Source of the DNA: Candidatus Kaiserbacteria bacterium
Lineage (GTDB): Bacteria > Patescibacteriota > Minisyncoccia > Phycocordibacterales > Phycocordibacteraceae
Assembly (NCBI GenBank): GCA_011322135.1
Contig: DRNP01000004.1
Location: 1 to 33,546 of the forward strand
Length of the DNA stretch: 33,546 nt
Direction: 5' to 3'
The notes under the pieces were generated by a model. It worked only from the letters and a program-made list of their open reading frames with translations, did not search any database and was not told the DNA's origin. Below are positions 23,306-29,670 of the stretch, piece by piece (the stretch's first letter is position 1; each line of letters opens with the position of its first letter). The translations under genes were made by a program, and so were the position numbers.

Positions 23306-23311
23306 TATAGT
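23306..23311 (+). promoter_or_regulatory. -10 element of the exonuclease III gene
   Basis: TATAGT, 6 nt, ATG 23318; leaderless pattern in the 29-bp gap after xerC. Confidence 0.5.
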
Positions 23312-23317
23312 GCATAT

Positions 23318-24082
23318 ATGCGTATCGCCTCTTGGAATGTAAACGGTTTGCGTGCTGTAATAAGAAAAAATAACTGGCAACCCTTTTTAAAGAAAATACA
23401 TCCTGACATTTTTTGTCTGCAGGAAACTAAAGCTTCGCCGGAACAGCTCTCCGATGAAGCATTGTCACCAGCCGGTTATTCCGCTTTTTTTGCTTCAAGC
23501 AAAATAAAAAAAGGATACAGTGGTGTTGCATTGTATTCTAAAATCGAACCGTTAAATGTAAGGTACGGATTTGGTATTAAAGAATTTGATATCGAAGGAC
23601 GTACCATTTCAGCTGAATACAATGACTTTTGGCTCATTAATTCTTATTTTCCAAATGGTGGGCAGGGTCCTGCAAGACTGGATTATAAGCTTCGTTTTTA
23701 TGATGCTTTCCTTGATTTTATAGAAAATCTACATGCTAAAAAACCGGTTATATTTTGCGGTGATGTAAATACAGCTCACGAAGAGATTGATCTTTCAAGA
23801 CCGGAAGAAAATGCCAAATCTTCAGGATTCCTTCCGCAAGAGCGTGCGTGGATTGACGAAGTTTTAAACAACGGATACGTGGATACGTTCCGCCATCTAC
23901 ACCCACGCCAATCAAACGCATATTCCTACTGGGACATGCAAACACACGCTCGCGATAGAAACGTTGGGTGGAGGTTGGATTATTTTTTTGTTTCGCAAGA
24001 GCTTTCACCGCGTATAAAGAAATCTGAAATCCACACTGATATATATGGTTCTGATCACTGCCCTGTTTCTGTCACGCTCTAA
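23318..24082 (+). CDS. xthA: Exodeoxyribonuclease III / AP endonuclease
   Basis: 254 aa, normal length. All family motifs: SWNVNGLRA (N), LQETKA (metal Glu), GYSGVALYSK, FCGDVNTAHEEIDL (Asp/Asn), WRLDYFFVS (Asp) and GSDHCPVSV (catalytic Asp-His). It cleaves at abasic sites and degrades 3' blocked ends in base-excision repair. It may have its own leaderless transcript (TATAGT 6 nt upstream) but could also be read from xerC. Confidence 0.96.
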   Translation: MRIASWNVNGLRAVIRKNNWQPFLKKIHPDIFCLQETKASPEQLSDEALSPAGYSAFFASSKIKKGYSGVALYSKIEPLNVRYGFGIKEFDIEGRTISAEYNDFWLINSYFPNGGQGPARLDYKLRFYDAFLDFIENLHAKKPVIFCGDVNTAHEEIDLSRPEENAKSSGFLPQERAWIDEVLNNGYVDTFRHLHPRQSNAYSYWDMQTHARDRNVGWRLDYFFVSQELSPRIKKSEIHTDIYGSDHCPVSVTL

Positions 24083-24111
24083 AGGACAAGTTATCCACAG
24101 GCATGTCCTTT
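24081..24111 (+). terminator. Hairpin after xthA with a DnaA box in the loop
   Basis: AAAGGAC/GTCCTTT arms around a 17-nt loop that contains an exact TTATCCACA (24091-24099). No long T run follows, so termination is uncertain. Confidence 0.45.
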
Positions 24112-24331
24112 ACTCTGTCCTATACAGCGGTATTATAAATATCGGAAGGAGTTCTTTGTGAGCACTTTCCGTAAGTAGTTCTTTCCAAGAGAAGAAATGC
24201 AGATGCGGAACAGTTTCAGTCCAACGACGGGGCGAATCCCCCATTATGTACCATAAAGGGTCTGCAATAGTTCCACGTGTAACATATTCTCTTAAAAAAT
24301 ATATAAAAGTCGCCACCTCCAGGCGTGCCAT
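24110..24331 (-). CDS. Possible small protein, 73 aa
   Basis: Residue composition looks coding (FIYFLREYVTRGTIADPLWY, GDSPRRWTETVPHLHFFSW), with balanced charged and aromatic residues and no overlap with another gene, but no family is recognised. The ATG at 24331 lies within a leader hairpin (24312-24379); TTGGGG is 8 nt upstream, a weak SD, and TTGTAT with an AT-rich -10 area lies further upstream. A parS-like palindrome (24269-24284) is inside the frame. It could be a real, structurally controlled gene or chance. Confidence 0.4.
   Translation of the reverse strand: MARLEVATFIYFLREYVTRGTIADPLWYIMGDSPRRWTETVPHLHFFSWKELLTESAHKELLPIFIIPLYRTE
24269..24284. promoter_or_regulatory. parS-like site 1
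   Basis: AGTTCCACGTGTAACA. The family consensus is TGTTNCACGTGNAACA; the outermost left base differs. Confidence 0.5.
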
Positions 24332-24379
24332 CCAAAAAGCCCCAAGCTATTACTAAATATCGGCACGCCAACAGGCGGC
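24312..24379. other. Long imperfect hairpin over the start of the 73-aa frame
   Basis: GGCGTGCC/GGCACGCC (8 bp) plus outer GCCACC/GGCGGC pairing around a 32-nt loop. On the plus strand it is followed by T6 (terminator-like). On the minus strand it pairs the ATG of the 73-aa frame. Confidence 0.55.
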
Positions 24380-24485
24380 TTTTTTATTTACACATTTTAT
24401 TTATATACAACACTTCGCAGCATAAACAGTACCTTTTATACTTATATACACAACTATCGTAACCTAAAGATACTGTTTTGATCTT

Positions 24486-24550
24486 AATAAAAAATCGTGC
24501 AACAGCGTTATCCATGTTTCACGTGAAAGAACGGTTTATAAAAATCTGAG
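24486..24550 (+). repeat. Iteron-like module 1
   Basis: About 65 nt containing TCGTGCAACA, CGTTATCCATG and parS-like site 2, then GAA and an AT tail. Module 2 at 24881-24946 has the same order with few changes. Confidence 0.7.
24515..24530. promoter_or_regulatory. parS-like site 2 (best match)
   Basis: TGTTTCACGTGAAAGA, 15 of 16 identical to the bacterial parS TGTTTCACGTGAAACA; preceded by the DnaA-box-like TTATCCATG. Confidence 0.7.
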
Positions 24551-24710
24551 TTAAAGAAAGAAACGGGTTGCTGTTTTTGTTATAGAACGGCTTTGTTAAC
24601 ACTTGTTTTTAATAAAAGTTACGTATTATAAAAACGGCAAAATGTGGAAAATAGTCTCACGTCCTAGATTCAAGAAATAGTTGCAAGGCCTAAGCAGTAT
24701 GAACCAAAAC

Positions 24711-24733
24711 AAAATGGGTCCTGGACCCATTAA
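24711..24733. repeat. REP-like GGGTCCTGGACCC palindrome
   Basis: AATGGGTCCTGGACCCATT, perfect palindrome, same family as 1721. The gap 24332-25160 holds no supported gene: only parS-like sites, iteron-like modules, this element and the terminator at 24816. Confidence 0.6.
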
Positions 24734-24815
24734 CATTAACCATAACTACATACTAGACAATGCTTTTTTATATAATTATGTTTATTCATTCCTTAATGGG
24801 GCTAAAAACAAGAGA

Positions 24816-24842
24816 AATCCAGTGTATTACTGGGTTTTTTTG
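24816..24842 (+). terminator. Rho-independent terminator without an obvious gene
   Basis: AATCCAGT/ACTGGGTT stem (one T-G pair), 5-nt loop, T7. It implies plus-strand transcription across 24.6-24.8 kb, perhaps a short RNA or a decayed gene. Confidence 0.65.
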
Positions 24843-24880
24843 ATTTTGCCGACAACACTAAATGCTACTTAACTCATTTT

Positions 24881-24946
24881 GATAAAAAGTCGTGCAACAT
24901 CGTTATTCATGTTCCACGTGAAAGAATTATTTGTAAAAAATCTTAG
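24881..24946 (+). repeat. Iteron-like module 2
   Basis: Imperfect direct repeat of module 1 (24486-24550): TCGTGCAACA, CGTTATTCATG, parS-like site 3, GAA and AT tail. Confidence 0.7.
24910..24925. promoter_or_regulatory. parS-like site 3
   Basis: TGTTCCACGTGAAAGA, preceded by the DnaA-box-like TTATTCATG. Confidence 0.65.
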
Positions 24947-25020
24947 ACTTTATTACACATGTAATATCTTGTAACTCAATAAATTTGATATTTTATATAG
25001 CTTTTACATGACAAAACCAA

Positions 25021-25036
25021 TGTTGCACGTGAAAAC
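25021..25036. promoter_or_regulatory. parS-like site 4
   Basis: TGTTGCACGTGAAAAC. Confidence 0.55.
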
Positions 25037-25096
25037 TACATCTTTGACACACTCCTCGACAAAAAACCTATTGATACAGCAAATATCCACGACAGT

Positions 25097-25112
25097 TGTT
25101 CCACGTGAAAGA
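25097..25112. promoter_or_regulatory. parS-like site 5
   Basis: TGTTCCACGTGAAAGA, identical to site 3, followed again by ATTATTTGT; ATATCCACG lies upstream. Confidence 0.65.
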
Positions 25113-25143
25113 ATTATTTGTTTGTAAAACAGCTTATTTAGAT

Positions 25144-25159
25144 TGTTCCACGTGAAAAG
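25144..25159. promoter_or_regulatory. parS-like site 6
   Basis: TGTTCCACGTGAAAAG, directly at the 3' end of the CCA-adding enzyme gene. Confidence 0.6.
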
Positions 25160-25160
25160 T

Positions 25161-26624
25161 CTACCGAACGTGGTGCTTTTGCATGATTTTACCAACCTCT
25201 ATTTGCTCAACATCATCTTGTTTTTGCTTTCCCAATTTACCTAAAGCACTTAATTCTTCATCCGATAGGTCTAAAAGCTCTTCTGAACGCTTATCCAAAT
25301 ACTCTTCTGTATTCTTTTTAGGGTCTTCCAGCACTTCTTCTAATAGAGCATGCAAAGTCCACCCGATGCGTGGACCTGGTTCCACGTGGAACTTTTCCAT
25401 TAGATGCCGACCGCCTGTTTTTAGCATAGAGACAGAAATAGGGTCACGTAATGCTTGTTCAACCATTGCTTTGTACTTTCTAAACCGAAAAGGTTGTTCT
25501 TTTGGGCGTCCTGTGCCAACTCTATCGCAAATACGCAAATTAAGCAGATCCCATATATTTTCCTCACCAACGTTACTAATCATTCTCCTAACAGCTGAAA
25601 GGGTGATTTTGTCCGGATCAGAAAAAAACATGTGCCAACGAACGAGTTTTGTTACGCGATTAATGGTTTCACGTGAAAACTTCAGATCTGATAATACTTT
25701 TTTTATGATTCGTGCACTTACAACTTCATGACCATGGAAAGTCCAGTCTTTTTTTTCATCAGACCAACGTCTAGAATCTGTTTTCCCTATATCGTGGAAA
25801 AGGGCAGACAATCGAATATCTAAATCCCATTTTTTATCTGCCGAATGCTGTACCGCACGTAACACGTGTTCAAAAACATCAAAAGAGTGCGCCTGGTTTT
25901 GATCTATACCTACTGCACGCGCAAGATCCGGAATAATATATTCAAGAAGTCCCAGACGTTCTGCAAGAGCCAATCCTATAAGAGGACGGTCAGACATAAT
26001 AATCCGTATAAACTCATCCCGAATACGCTCTTTTGATATATGTTTGAGATTGGATGCTTTTTTCTGAATTGCCGTAGCAGTATTCGTATCAATAGCAAAG
26101 TCGAGTTCAGCAACAAAACGTATCGCTCTCATTAGCCGAAGAGCGTCTTCTTCAAAACGTTCCTCCGGGTCACCGACAGTTGCAATAACTTTTTCTAGGA
26201 CAGCATCTTGTCCTTTATACGGGTCTACTATTTGTCCTTTAGAATCTTCAAATGCAATGGCGTTTATAGTGAAGTCGCGCCTGGCAAGATCTTCTTCTAA
26301 AGAATCTCCAAAAGTTACAGAATCTGGGCGACGTTTATCCCCGTAGCTTGATTCTGTGCGATATGGTGTAACTTCTACAATTTTTAACGTGTCATCATCT
26401 GTTTCATTTACAATACCGACGGTGCCGAAATCATTTGTATAAAAGGTTTCCGAAAACAATGATTGTATGTCGTCAGGTTTTGCATTCGTGGTGATATCCC
26501 AATCTTTTGGTTTCCTTTTTAGTAATAAATCTCGAACGCAACCACCGACAAGATATACTTCAAAACCGGCTTCACGTATCTTTTTTGTTATTAAAGATAT
26601 TTCACGTGGAACATTATGCATCAT
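25161..26624 (-). CDS. cca: CCA tRNA nucleotidyltransferase with HD domain
   Basis: 487 aa. Nucleotidyltransferase head with LVGGCVRDLLL and metal-binding DWD (KPKDWDITT), RRDFTINAIA, the RNA-binding neck (ERFEEDALRLMRAIRF), then an HD domain with ALFHDIGK. It adds or repairs the 3' CCA of tRNAs, needed here because the Gly and Pro tRNA genes lack CCA. Two adjacent ATGs (26624 and 26621): TATACA ends 6 nt before the second, so the real N-terminus may be MHNVPRE. The coding sequence carries three parS-like palindromes (25378, 25665, 26598), which constrains its codons. Confidence 0.95.
   Translation of the reverse strand: MMHNVPREISLITKKIREAGFEVYLVGGCVRDLLLKRKPKDWDITTNAKPDDIQSLFSETFYTNDFGTVGIVNETDDDTLKIVEVTPYRTESSYGDKRRPDSVTFGDSLEEDLARRDFTINAIAFEDSKGQIVDPYKGQDAVLEKVIATVGDPEERFEEDALRLMRAIRFVAELDFAIDTNTATAIQKKASNLKHISKERIRDEFIRIIMSDRPLIGLALAERLGLLEYIIPDLARAVGIDQNQAHSFDVFEHVLRAVQHSADKKWDLDIRLSALFHDIGKTDSRRWSDEKKDWTFHGHEVVSARIIKKVLSDLKFSRETINRVTKLVRWHMFFSDPDKITLSAVRRMISNVGEENIWDLLNLRICDRVGTGRPKEQPFRFRKYKAMVEQALRDPISVSMLKTGGRHLMEKFHVEPGPRIGWTLHALLEEVLEDPKKNTEEYLDKRSEELLDLSDEELSALGKLGKQKQDDVEQIEVGKIMQKHHVR
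25378..25393. promoter_or_regulatory. parS-like site 7 (inside cca)
   Basis: GGTTCCACGTGGAACT, a near-perfect palindrome in coding sequence. Confidence 0.5.
25665..25680. promoter_or_regulatory. parS-like site 8 (inside cca)
   Basis: GGTTTCACGTGAAAAC. Confidence 0.5.
26598..26613. promoter_or_regulatory. parS-like site 9 (start of cca)
   Basis: TATTTCACGTGGAACA, within the first codons of cca. Confidence 0.5.
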
Positions 26625-26685
26625 GCATGTATAGTAATACCCCTATGGCGTTTTTCCTAGAGGGGAAGTAGTATTAGGAAGTTAT

Positions 26686-26760
26686 GCCCCGGTGGTGAAA
26701 TGGATATCACGACTGACTTCGGATCAGTTGTTCCGGGTTCGAGTCCTGGCCGGGGCACCA
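26686..26760 (+). tRNA. trnR: tRNA-Arg (anticodon UCG)
   Basis: Acceptor GCCCCGG/CCGGGGC, D arm with GGTGAAATGGATATCAC, anticodon stem ACTGA/TCAGT with loop CTTCGGA (anticodon TCG), T arm with GGTTCGAGTCC. CCA is encoded, unlike the Gly and Pro tRNAs here. A 126-nt repeat starts 9 nt downstream. Confidence 0.95.
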
Positions 26761-26769
26761 GAATCTGAC

Positions 26770-26895
26770 TTTTTGATTTTTGTGCGAGACTTTTCAAATA
26801 AGGAAGAATAAGAAATCGGCACAGACCACTTTGTGTCGGCGCTGATGCGTTGCACGAGTGCTCAATTTCAAGTTTTTTTGATGAAATGCGTTCGA
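26770..26895 (+). repeat. Direct repeat, left copy (126 nt)
   Basis: Matches 28832-28956 at every position except one T in a poly-T run (7 T here, 6 there). It contains GGCACA/TGTGTC pairing and TTGCACGAGTGCTCAA, but no reading frame. It lies directly downstream of tRNA-Arg. Confidence 0.95.
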
Positions 26896-26973
26896 AAGAT
26901 GGACTTTATACCGTATTCTTCTTAATTTTGGATGGTGGAGCTATTATAAACAACATGGCTATTTAAAATATAG

Positions 26974-27975
26974 TTATTCATTTTTCTTCTTTAATAACTC
27001 TGGGTACTCAATCGCCATCTGGGTAAATTTATCCATTTCGTAAATCTCATTTATCTCTATTCGGTGAATAATATCTTTAAATTTATTTTTCATTTCTCGT
27101 ATAAGATCACGCAATTCTTTTCTACTTTCAATCTCAATATCTAAGAGAAGTTCCCAAGTTCCCATTCCTTTTACATAATTTATTATATTTGGATGTGAAG
27201 AGCAAAAATTATATAAATCATCGATCTTTTTTTTATCAAAATGAATTATTTTAAAACAAACACGATAAAGGAGTAACCCCAGTTTTTGATAATCAATGGT
27301 GAAAGTAATTTTGGTAATTACTTTGTCTCTTTCTAGTCGATTAAAATGTTTATGCACCAAACCCACCGAAACATCTAGAATTTCTGCTATTTTTGTAAAT
27401 TCCATTCGCCCATCAACAAGAAGTATAGAGATTATTTTTCTATCAATTTCTGAGAGTTTAGTTTTTTTTGTTGTTCCTCCTGATATAGCCGAGTTTTGGA
27501 ATTTGTTTTCTTTATTAATTAGATAGGAACGTGGAAATTTAGTAAAACCTAATCCAACAAAAATATCAGACATGGTGATATATTTACCGTATTTTGAAAA
27601 GATTTCTTGCAAGATTTCATTATGATGGAAAATATCACGGCTAATAATACCAATTAAAACATCGGCATAACCATCAGCTCGTTGAACTATTGGAATGTAT
27701 TTATGCTTATTGAAATATTTGTACATTTCATCTTCTTTTTCTTTTGTTAGTCCTGCAAATTTTAACCAATAACCCCAAAAGAAAGAATAATCCATTTTGT
27801 CGTAGTCTGTGAAAGCCCAAAAGTGCTTAATAATTCCTTTCTCGATTAATTGTTCGAAATGATATTTAACTACTTGTGGGGAAGTTTTTACAGAACGAGC
27901 TATTTTGGAATAACTAGCCCTCCCGTCTTTATCAAGTTCAAACAGTATTTTTTTATCTAATTCTGTTATGTTCAT
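26974..27975 (-). CDS. Double Lrp/AsnC-type transcriptional regulator
   Basis: 333 aa, about twice a normal Lrp. Two successive units, each a winged helix (LDKKILFELDKDGRASYSKI at the start; IDRKIISILLVDGRMEFTKI at about 175) followed by an effector-like alpha/beta domain, the second containing NYVKGMGTWELLLDIEIES. Fused tandem Lrp proteins are known, especially in archaea. The gene is very AT-rich and Lys/Ile-rich relative to the flanking core genes, and lies inside the direct-repeat segment, so it is probably acquired. Diverges from the receiver-protein gene; likely DNA-binding, targets unknown. Confidence 0.82.
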   Translation of the reverse strand: MNITELDKKILFELDKDGRASYSKIARSVKTSPQVVKYHFEQLIEKGIIKHFWAFTDYDKMDYSFFWGYWLKFAGLTKEKEDEMYKYFNKHKYIPIVQRADGYADVLIGIISRDIFHHNEILQEIFSKYGKYITMSDIFVGLGFTKFPRSYLINKENKFQNSAISGGTTKKTKLSEIDRKIISILLVDGRMEFTKIAEILDVSVGLVHKHFNRLERDKVITKITFTIDYQKLGLLLYRVCFKIIHFDKKKIDDLYNFCSSHPNIINYVKGMGTWELLLDIEIESRKELRDLIREMKNKFKDIIHRIEINEIYEMDKFTQMAIEYPELLKKKNE

Positions 27976-28038
27976 TTTTTAAATTTTATCAATTTATTAT
28001 CATAATAGTATAGTATTTAAAAAAATACAAGAAATCTA

Positions 28039-28066
28039 TTGAAATCCCTTCTAACAGTGGTATTAT
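28039..28066 (+). promoter_or_regulatory. Promoter of the receiver-domain gene
   Basis: TTGAAA, 16-nt spacer, TATTAT; leader of about 55 nt containing GCGAAAGC and ending in GGGGAGGTAGTTATG. Confidence 0.65.
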
Positions 28067-28128
28067 CTTCTCAGAAAGTTAAGTAGTTCCTTAAAAACAA
28101 AGTTCGCGAAAGCGACGGGGAGGTAGTT

Positions 28129-28572
28129 ATGAAGATTTTGGTAATTGATGACAAACAAGAAGAGCGCGAGGGCGCAATCAGCCAGTTGAGTCAGCACGAG
28201 CTGACCGTTGTAGATGGCTACAGTACTGGGAAAGAAGCGCTCCAATTAAAGGAGTGGGATGTAGTTCTCACCGACATGCTGATGCCGGACTACGAAGGAG
28301 TACTACAACCTTACGGGCTAGTGTTATCCTTAATGGCGCAAGCTAAGGGGATCCCGGTGGCAGTTGTGTCATCAGGAAACCACCATGACCATCGGATGCT
28401 TTTCGCCGCCGAGGAGGTAGGTGGCAAAGTATCAGAAAACTTCTTTGTATTAGCATCAAGGTGGTGTCCAACCACCACAAACAAGAGAAAGGATTGGTCA
28501 AAAGCCTTAGATATCGTGTTAGGGAAGGCTCGACACGATGTCGAAAGACCAGATATAGCTATATCTGGTTAA
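28129..28572 (+). CDS. CheY-like receiver-domain protein, 147 aa, SD-led
   Basis: The N-terminus has the receiver pattern: VIDD (Asp7/8), phosphoacceptor Asp49 in VVLTDMLMPD and the Ser81/82 switch position in VAVVSSGN. The conserved C-terminal Lys is not obvious and a His/Asp-rich loop (NHHDHR) follows, so it is a divergent or atypical receiver. No output domain. No kinase gene is in the window. GGGGAGG lies 6 nt before the ATG; strong promoter and terminator. It shares the 2-kb direct-repeat segment with the Lrp-like gene, transcribed divergently, so a joint regulatory module is possible. Base composition is less AT-rich than the Lrp gene. Confidence 0.8.
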   Translation: MKILVIDDKQEEREGAISQLSQHELTVVDGYSTGKEALQLKEWDVVLTDMLMPDYEGVLQPYGLVLSLMAQAKGIPVAVVSSGNHHDHRMLFAAEEVGGKVSENFFVLASRWCPTTTNKRKDWSKALDIVLGKARHDVERPDIAISG

Positions 28573-28578
28573 CTTCTT

Positions 28579-28616
28579 AAGCCCGTGAAGTATCACAACT
28601 TCACGGGCTTTTATTT
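28579..28616 (+). terminator. Terminator of the receiver-domain gene
   Basis: 13-bp perfect stem (AAGCCCGTGAAGT arm), 6-nt loop, TTATTTT tail. Confidence 0.9.
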
Positions 28617-28706
28617 TCACATCTACGGAATGACTGTATGTTTTAGATACAAATATTTACTAAATCTGGAGGTTTATAGCTAACTCTCTATTTTAACCTT
28701 TTCCAG

Positions 28707-28772
28707 CCCCACACAAAACCAAGCGGGGACGGCACGGAATACTCTTTTTGAATATCTCTTACTATGCCGTCC
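28707..28772. other. Structured intergenic segment
   Basis: CCCC/GGGG (28707-28728) and GGACGGCA/TGCCGTCC (28727-28772) inverted repeats, then GTGCACGGCACC. No frame. The gap 28617-28831 holds nothing else I can identify; it may be a decayed element or an RNA. Confidence 0.4.
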
Positions 28773-28831
28773 GAGTAGTGTCCTATAAATTGCCCGATAG
28801 TGCACGGCACCTAGACAAAATTTCTTCCACA

Positions 28832-28956
28832 TTTTTGATTTTTGTGCGAGACTTTTCAAATAAGGAAGAATAAGAAATCGGCACAGACCACTTTGTGTCG
28901 GCGCTGATGCGTTGCACGAGTGCTCAATTTCAAGTTTTTTGATGAAATGCGTTCGA
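28832..28956 (+). repeat. Direct repeat, right copy (125 nt)
   Basis: See the left copy at 26770. It ends about 30 nt before the promoter of the DUF5320 gene. Confidence 0.95.
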
Positions 28957-28987
28957 GCTTAGTTGTAAAGACGCACCAAAATAAAAC

Positions 28988-29016
28988 TTTACAAAATATA
29001 GATATGGGTATATACT
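28988..29016 (+). promoter_or_regulatory. Promoter of the DUF5320 gene
   Basis: TTTACA, 17-nt spacer, TATACT; leader of about 25 nt, no SD. Confidence 0.55.
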
Positions 29017-29047
29017 CATATCTGTTATAAGATAATCTTAAATAAAT

Positions 29048-29236
29048 ATGCCTAATTTTGACGGAACAGGCCCGGACGGAAAAGGTCCCCAAACAGGTAG
29101 AGGCCGTGGATATTGTCCACCTGACCAAGATACACCAGACCCAAAGACTCCTTTAGCATCAAGAATGTTTAGAAATCGAAGAAACGGAGCAGGATTTGGC
29201 AGAATGAGAAGGTGGTTTGGTTTCCCAAAAAGATAG
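29048..29236 (+). CDS. DUF5320-like small protein, 62 aa
   Basis: MPNFDGTGPDGKGPQTGRGRGYC is the typical N-terminus of this Gly-rich family (residues 3-22 carry the G-x-G-P-x-G-x-G-P-x-T-G-R-G-x-G-x-C signature); the C-terminus is basic (RNRRNGAGFGRMRRWFG). Family members usually sit next to DUF134 and nitrogenase-cofactor-like (NifX/NifB-type) genes; here only the DUF134 partner is present, 111 nt downstream. Function unknown. Confidence 0.8.
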   Translation: MPNFDGTGPDGKGPQTGRGRGYCPPDQDTPDPKTPLASRMFRNRRNGAGFGRMRRWFGFPKR

Positions 29237-29275
29237 TAGTGTTGGTGTGCAGTATATTATCTTTTAAGTATCGGC

Positions 29276-29313
29276 TTGATAAACCGGCTACATTTAGGTG
29301 GCCGGTTTATCAA
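29276..29313. promoter_or_regulatory. 13-bp palindrome between the DUF5320 and DUF134 genes
   Basis: TTGATAAACCGGC and its complement around a 12-nt loop, no T run, 35 nt before the DUF134 start. It could be an operator or an attenuator. Confidence 0.45.
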
Positions 29314-29347
29314 TCTGGAAAGTATTTCGATATAAATATATAAATCT

Positions 29348-29629
29348 ATGCCAAGACCATTTTTAAAAAGAAGAATAAATTCGAACCCAAACGTTGTTTT
29401 TTATAAACCTCGAGGGATTCCTTTGCGAGAATTAAAGACAATTAAAATAACTTTAGAAGAATGGGAGTCTTTACGTTTAAAAGACGTTGAAAACATGAAC
29501 CAGATTGATGCTGCAAGAAGCATGAACACATCACAGAGTACTTTCCAAAGGATTTTAACAAGGGCACATAAAAAAATTAGCTTTGCTTTGGTACATTGTA
29601 TGGCGATACAAATTACTATAGATGAATAG
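29348..29629 (+). CDS. DUF134/UPF0251 putative DNA-binding protein
   Basis: 93 aa. MPRPFLKRRI start, FYKPRGIPLRELKTIKIT, and a sigma-like helix-turn-helix (LEEWESLRLKDVENMNQIDAARSMNTSQSTFQRIL split at about 37-75), matching the family's ALRL-D-x-Q-x-A-A-x-x-M-x-x-S-x-x-T-F-x-R-I-L pattern. The N-terminal Cys found in many members are absent. Probably a small transcription regulator acting with or on its DUF5320 neighbour. Confidence 0.85.
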   Translation: MPRPFLKRRINSNPNVVFYKPRGIPLRELKTIKITLEEWESLRLKDVENMNQIDAARSMNTSQSTFQRILTRAHKKISFALVHCMAIQITIDE

Positions 29630-29670
29630 TTCTCTTCCTAAAACAGGGTGCATGATTCATTAAGATATAA

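Noticed and set aside
24681-24872. Plus-strand 63-codon frame
   Set aside because: Starts near a REP-like palindrome and spans a terminator; low-complexity composition. Possibly a decayed gene only.
25861-25876. AACACGTGTTC in cca as another parS-like site
   Set aside because: CACGTG is present but the flanks do not fit GTT-N/N-AAC.
26770-26895. Direct repeat as a tRNA-type attachment site
   Set aside because: It does not contain the tRNA-Arg 3' end and no integrase lies inside; only GGCACC..AGA resembles the tRNA end near the right copy, too short to count.
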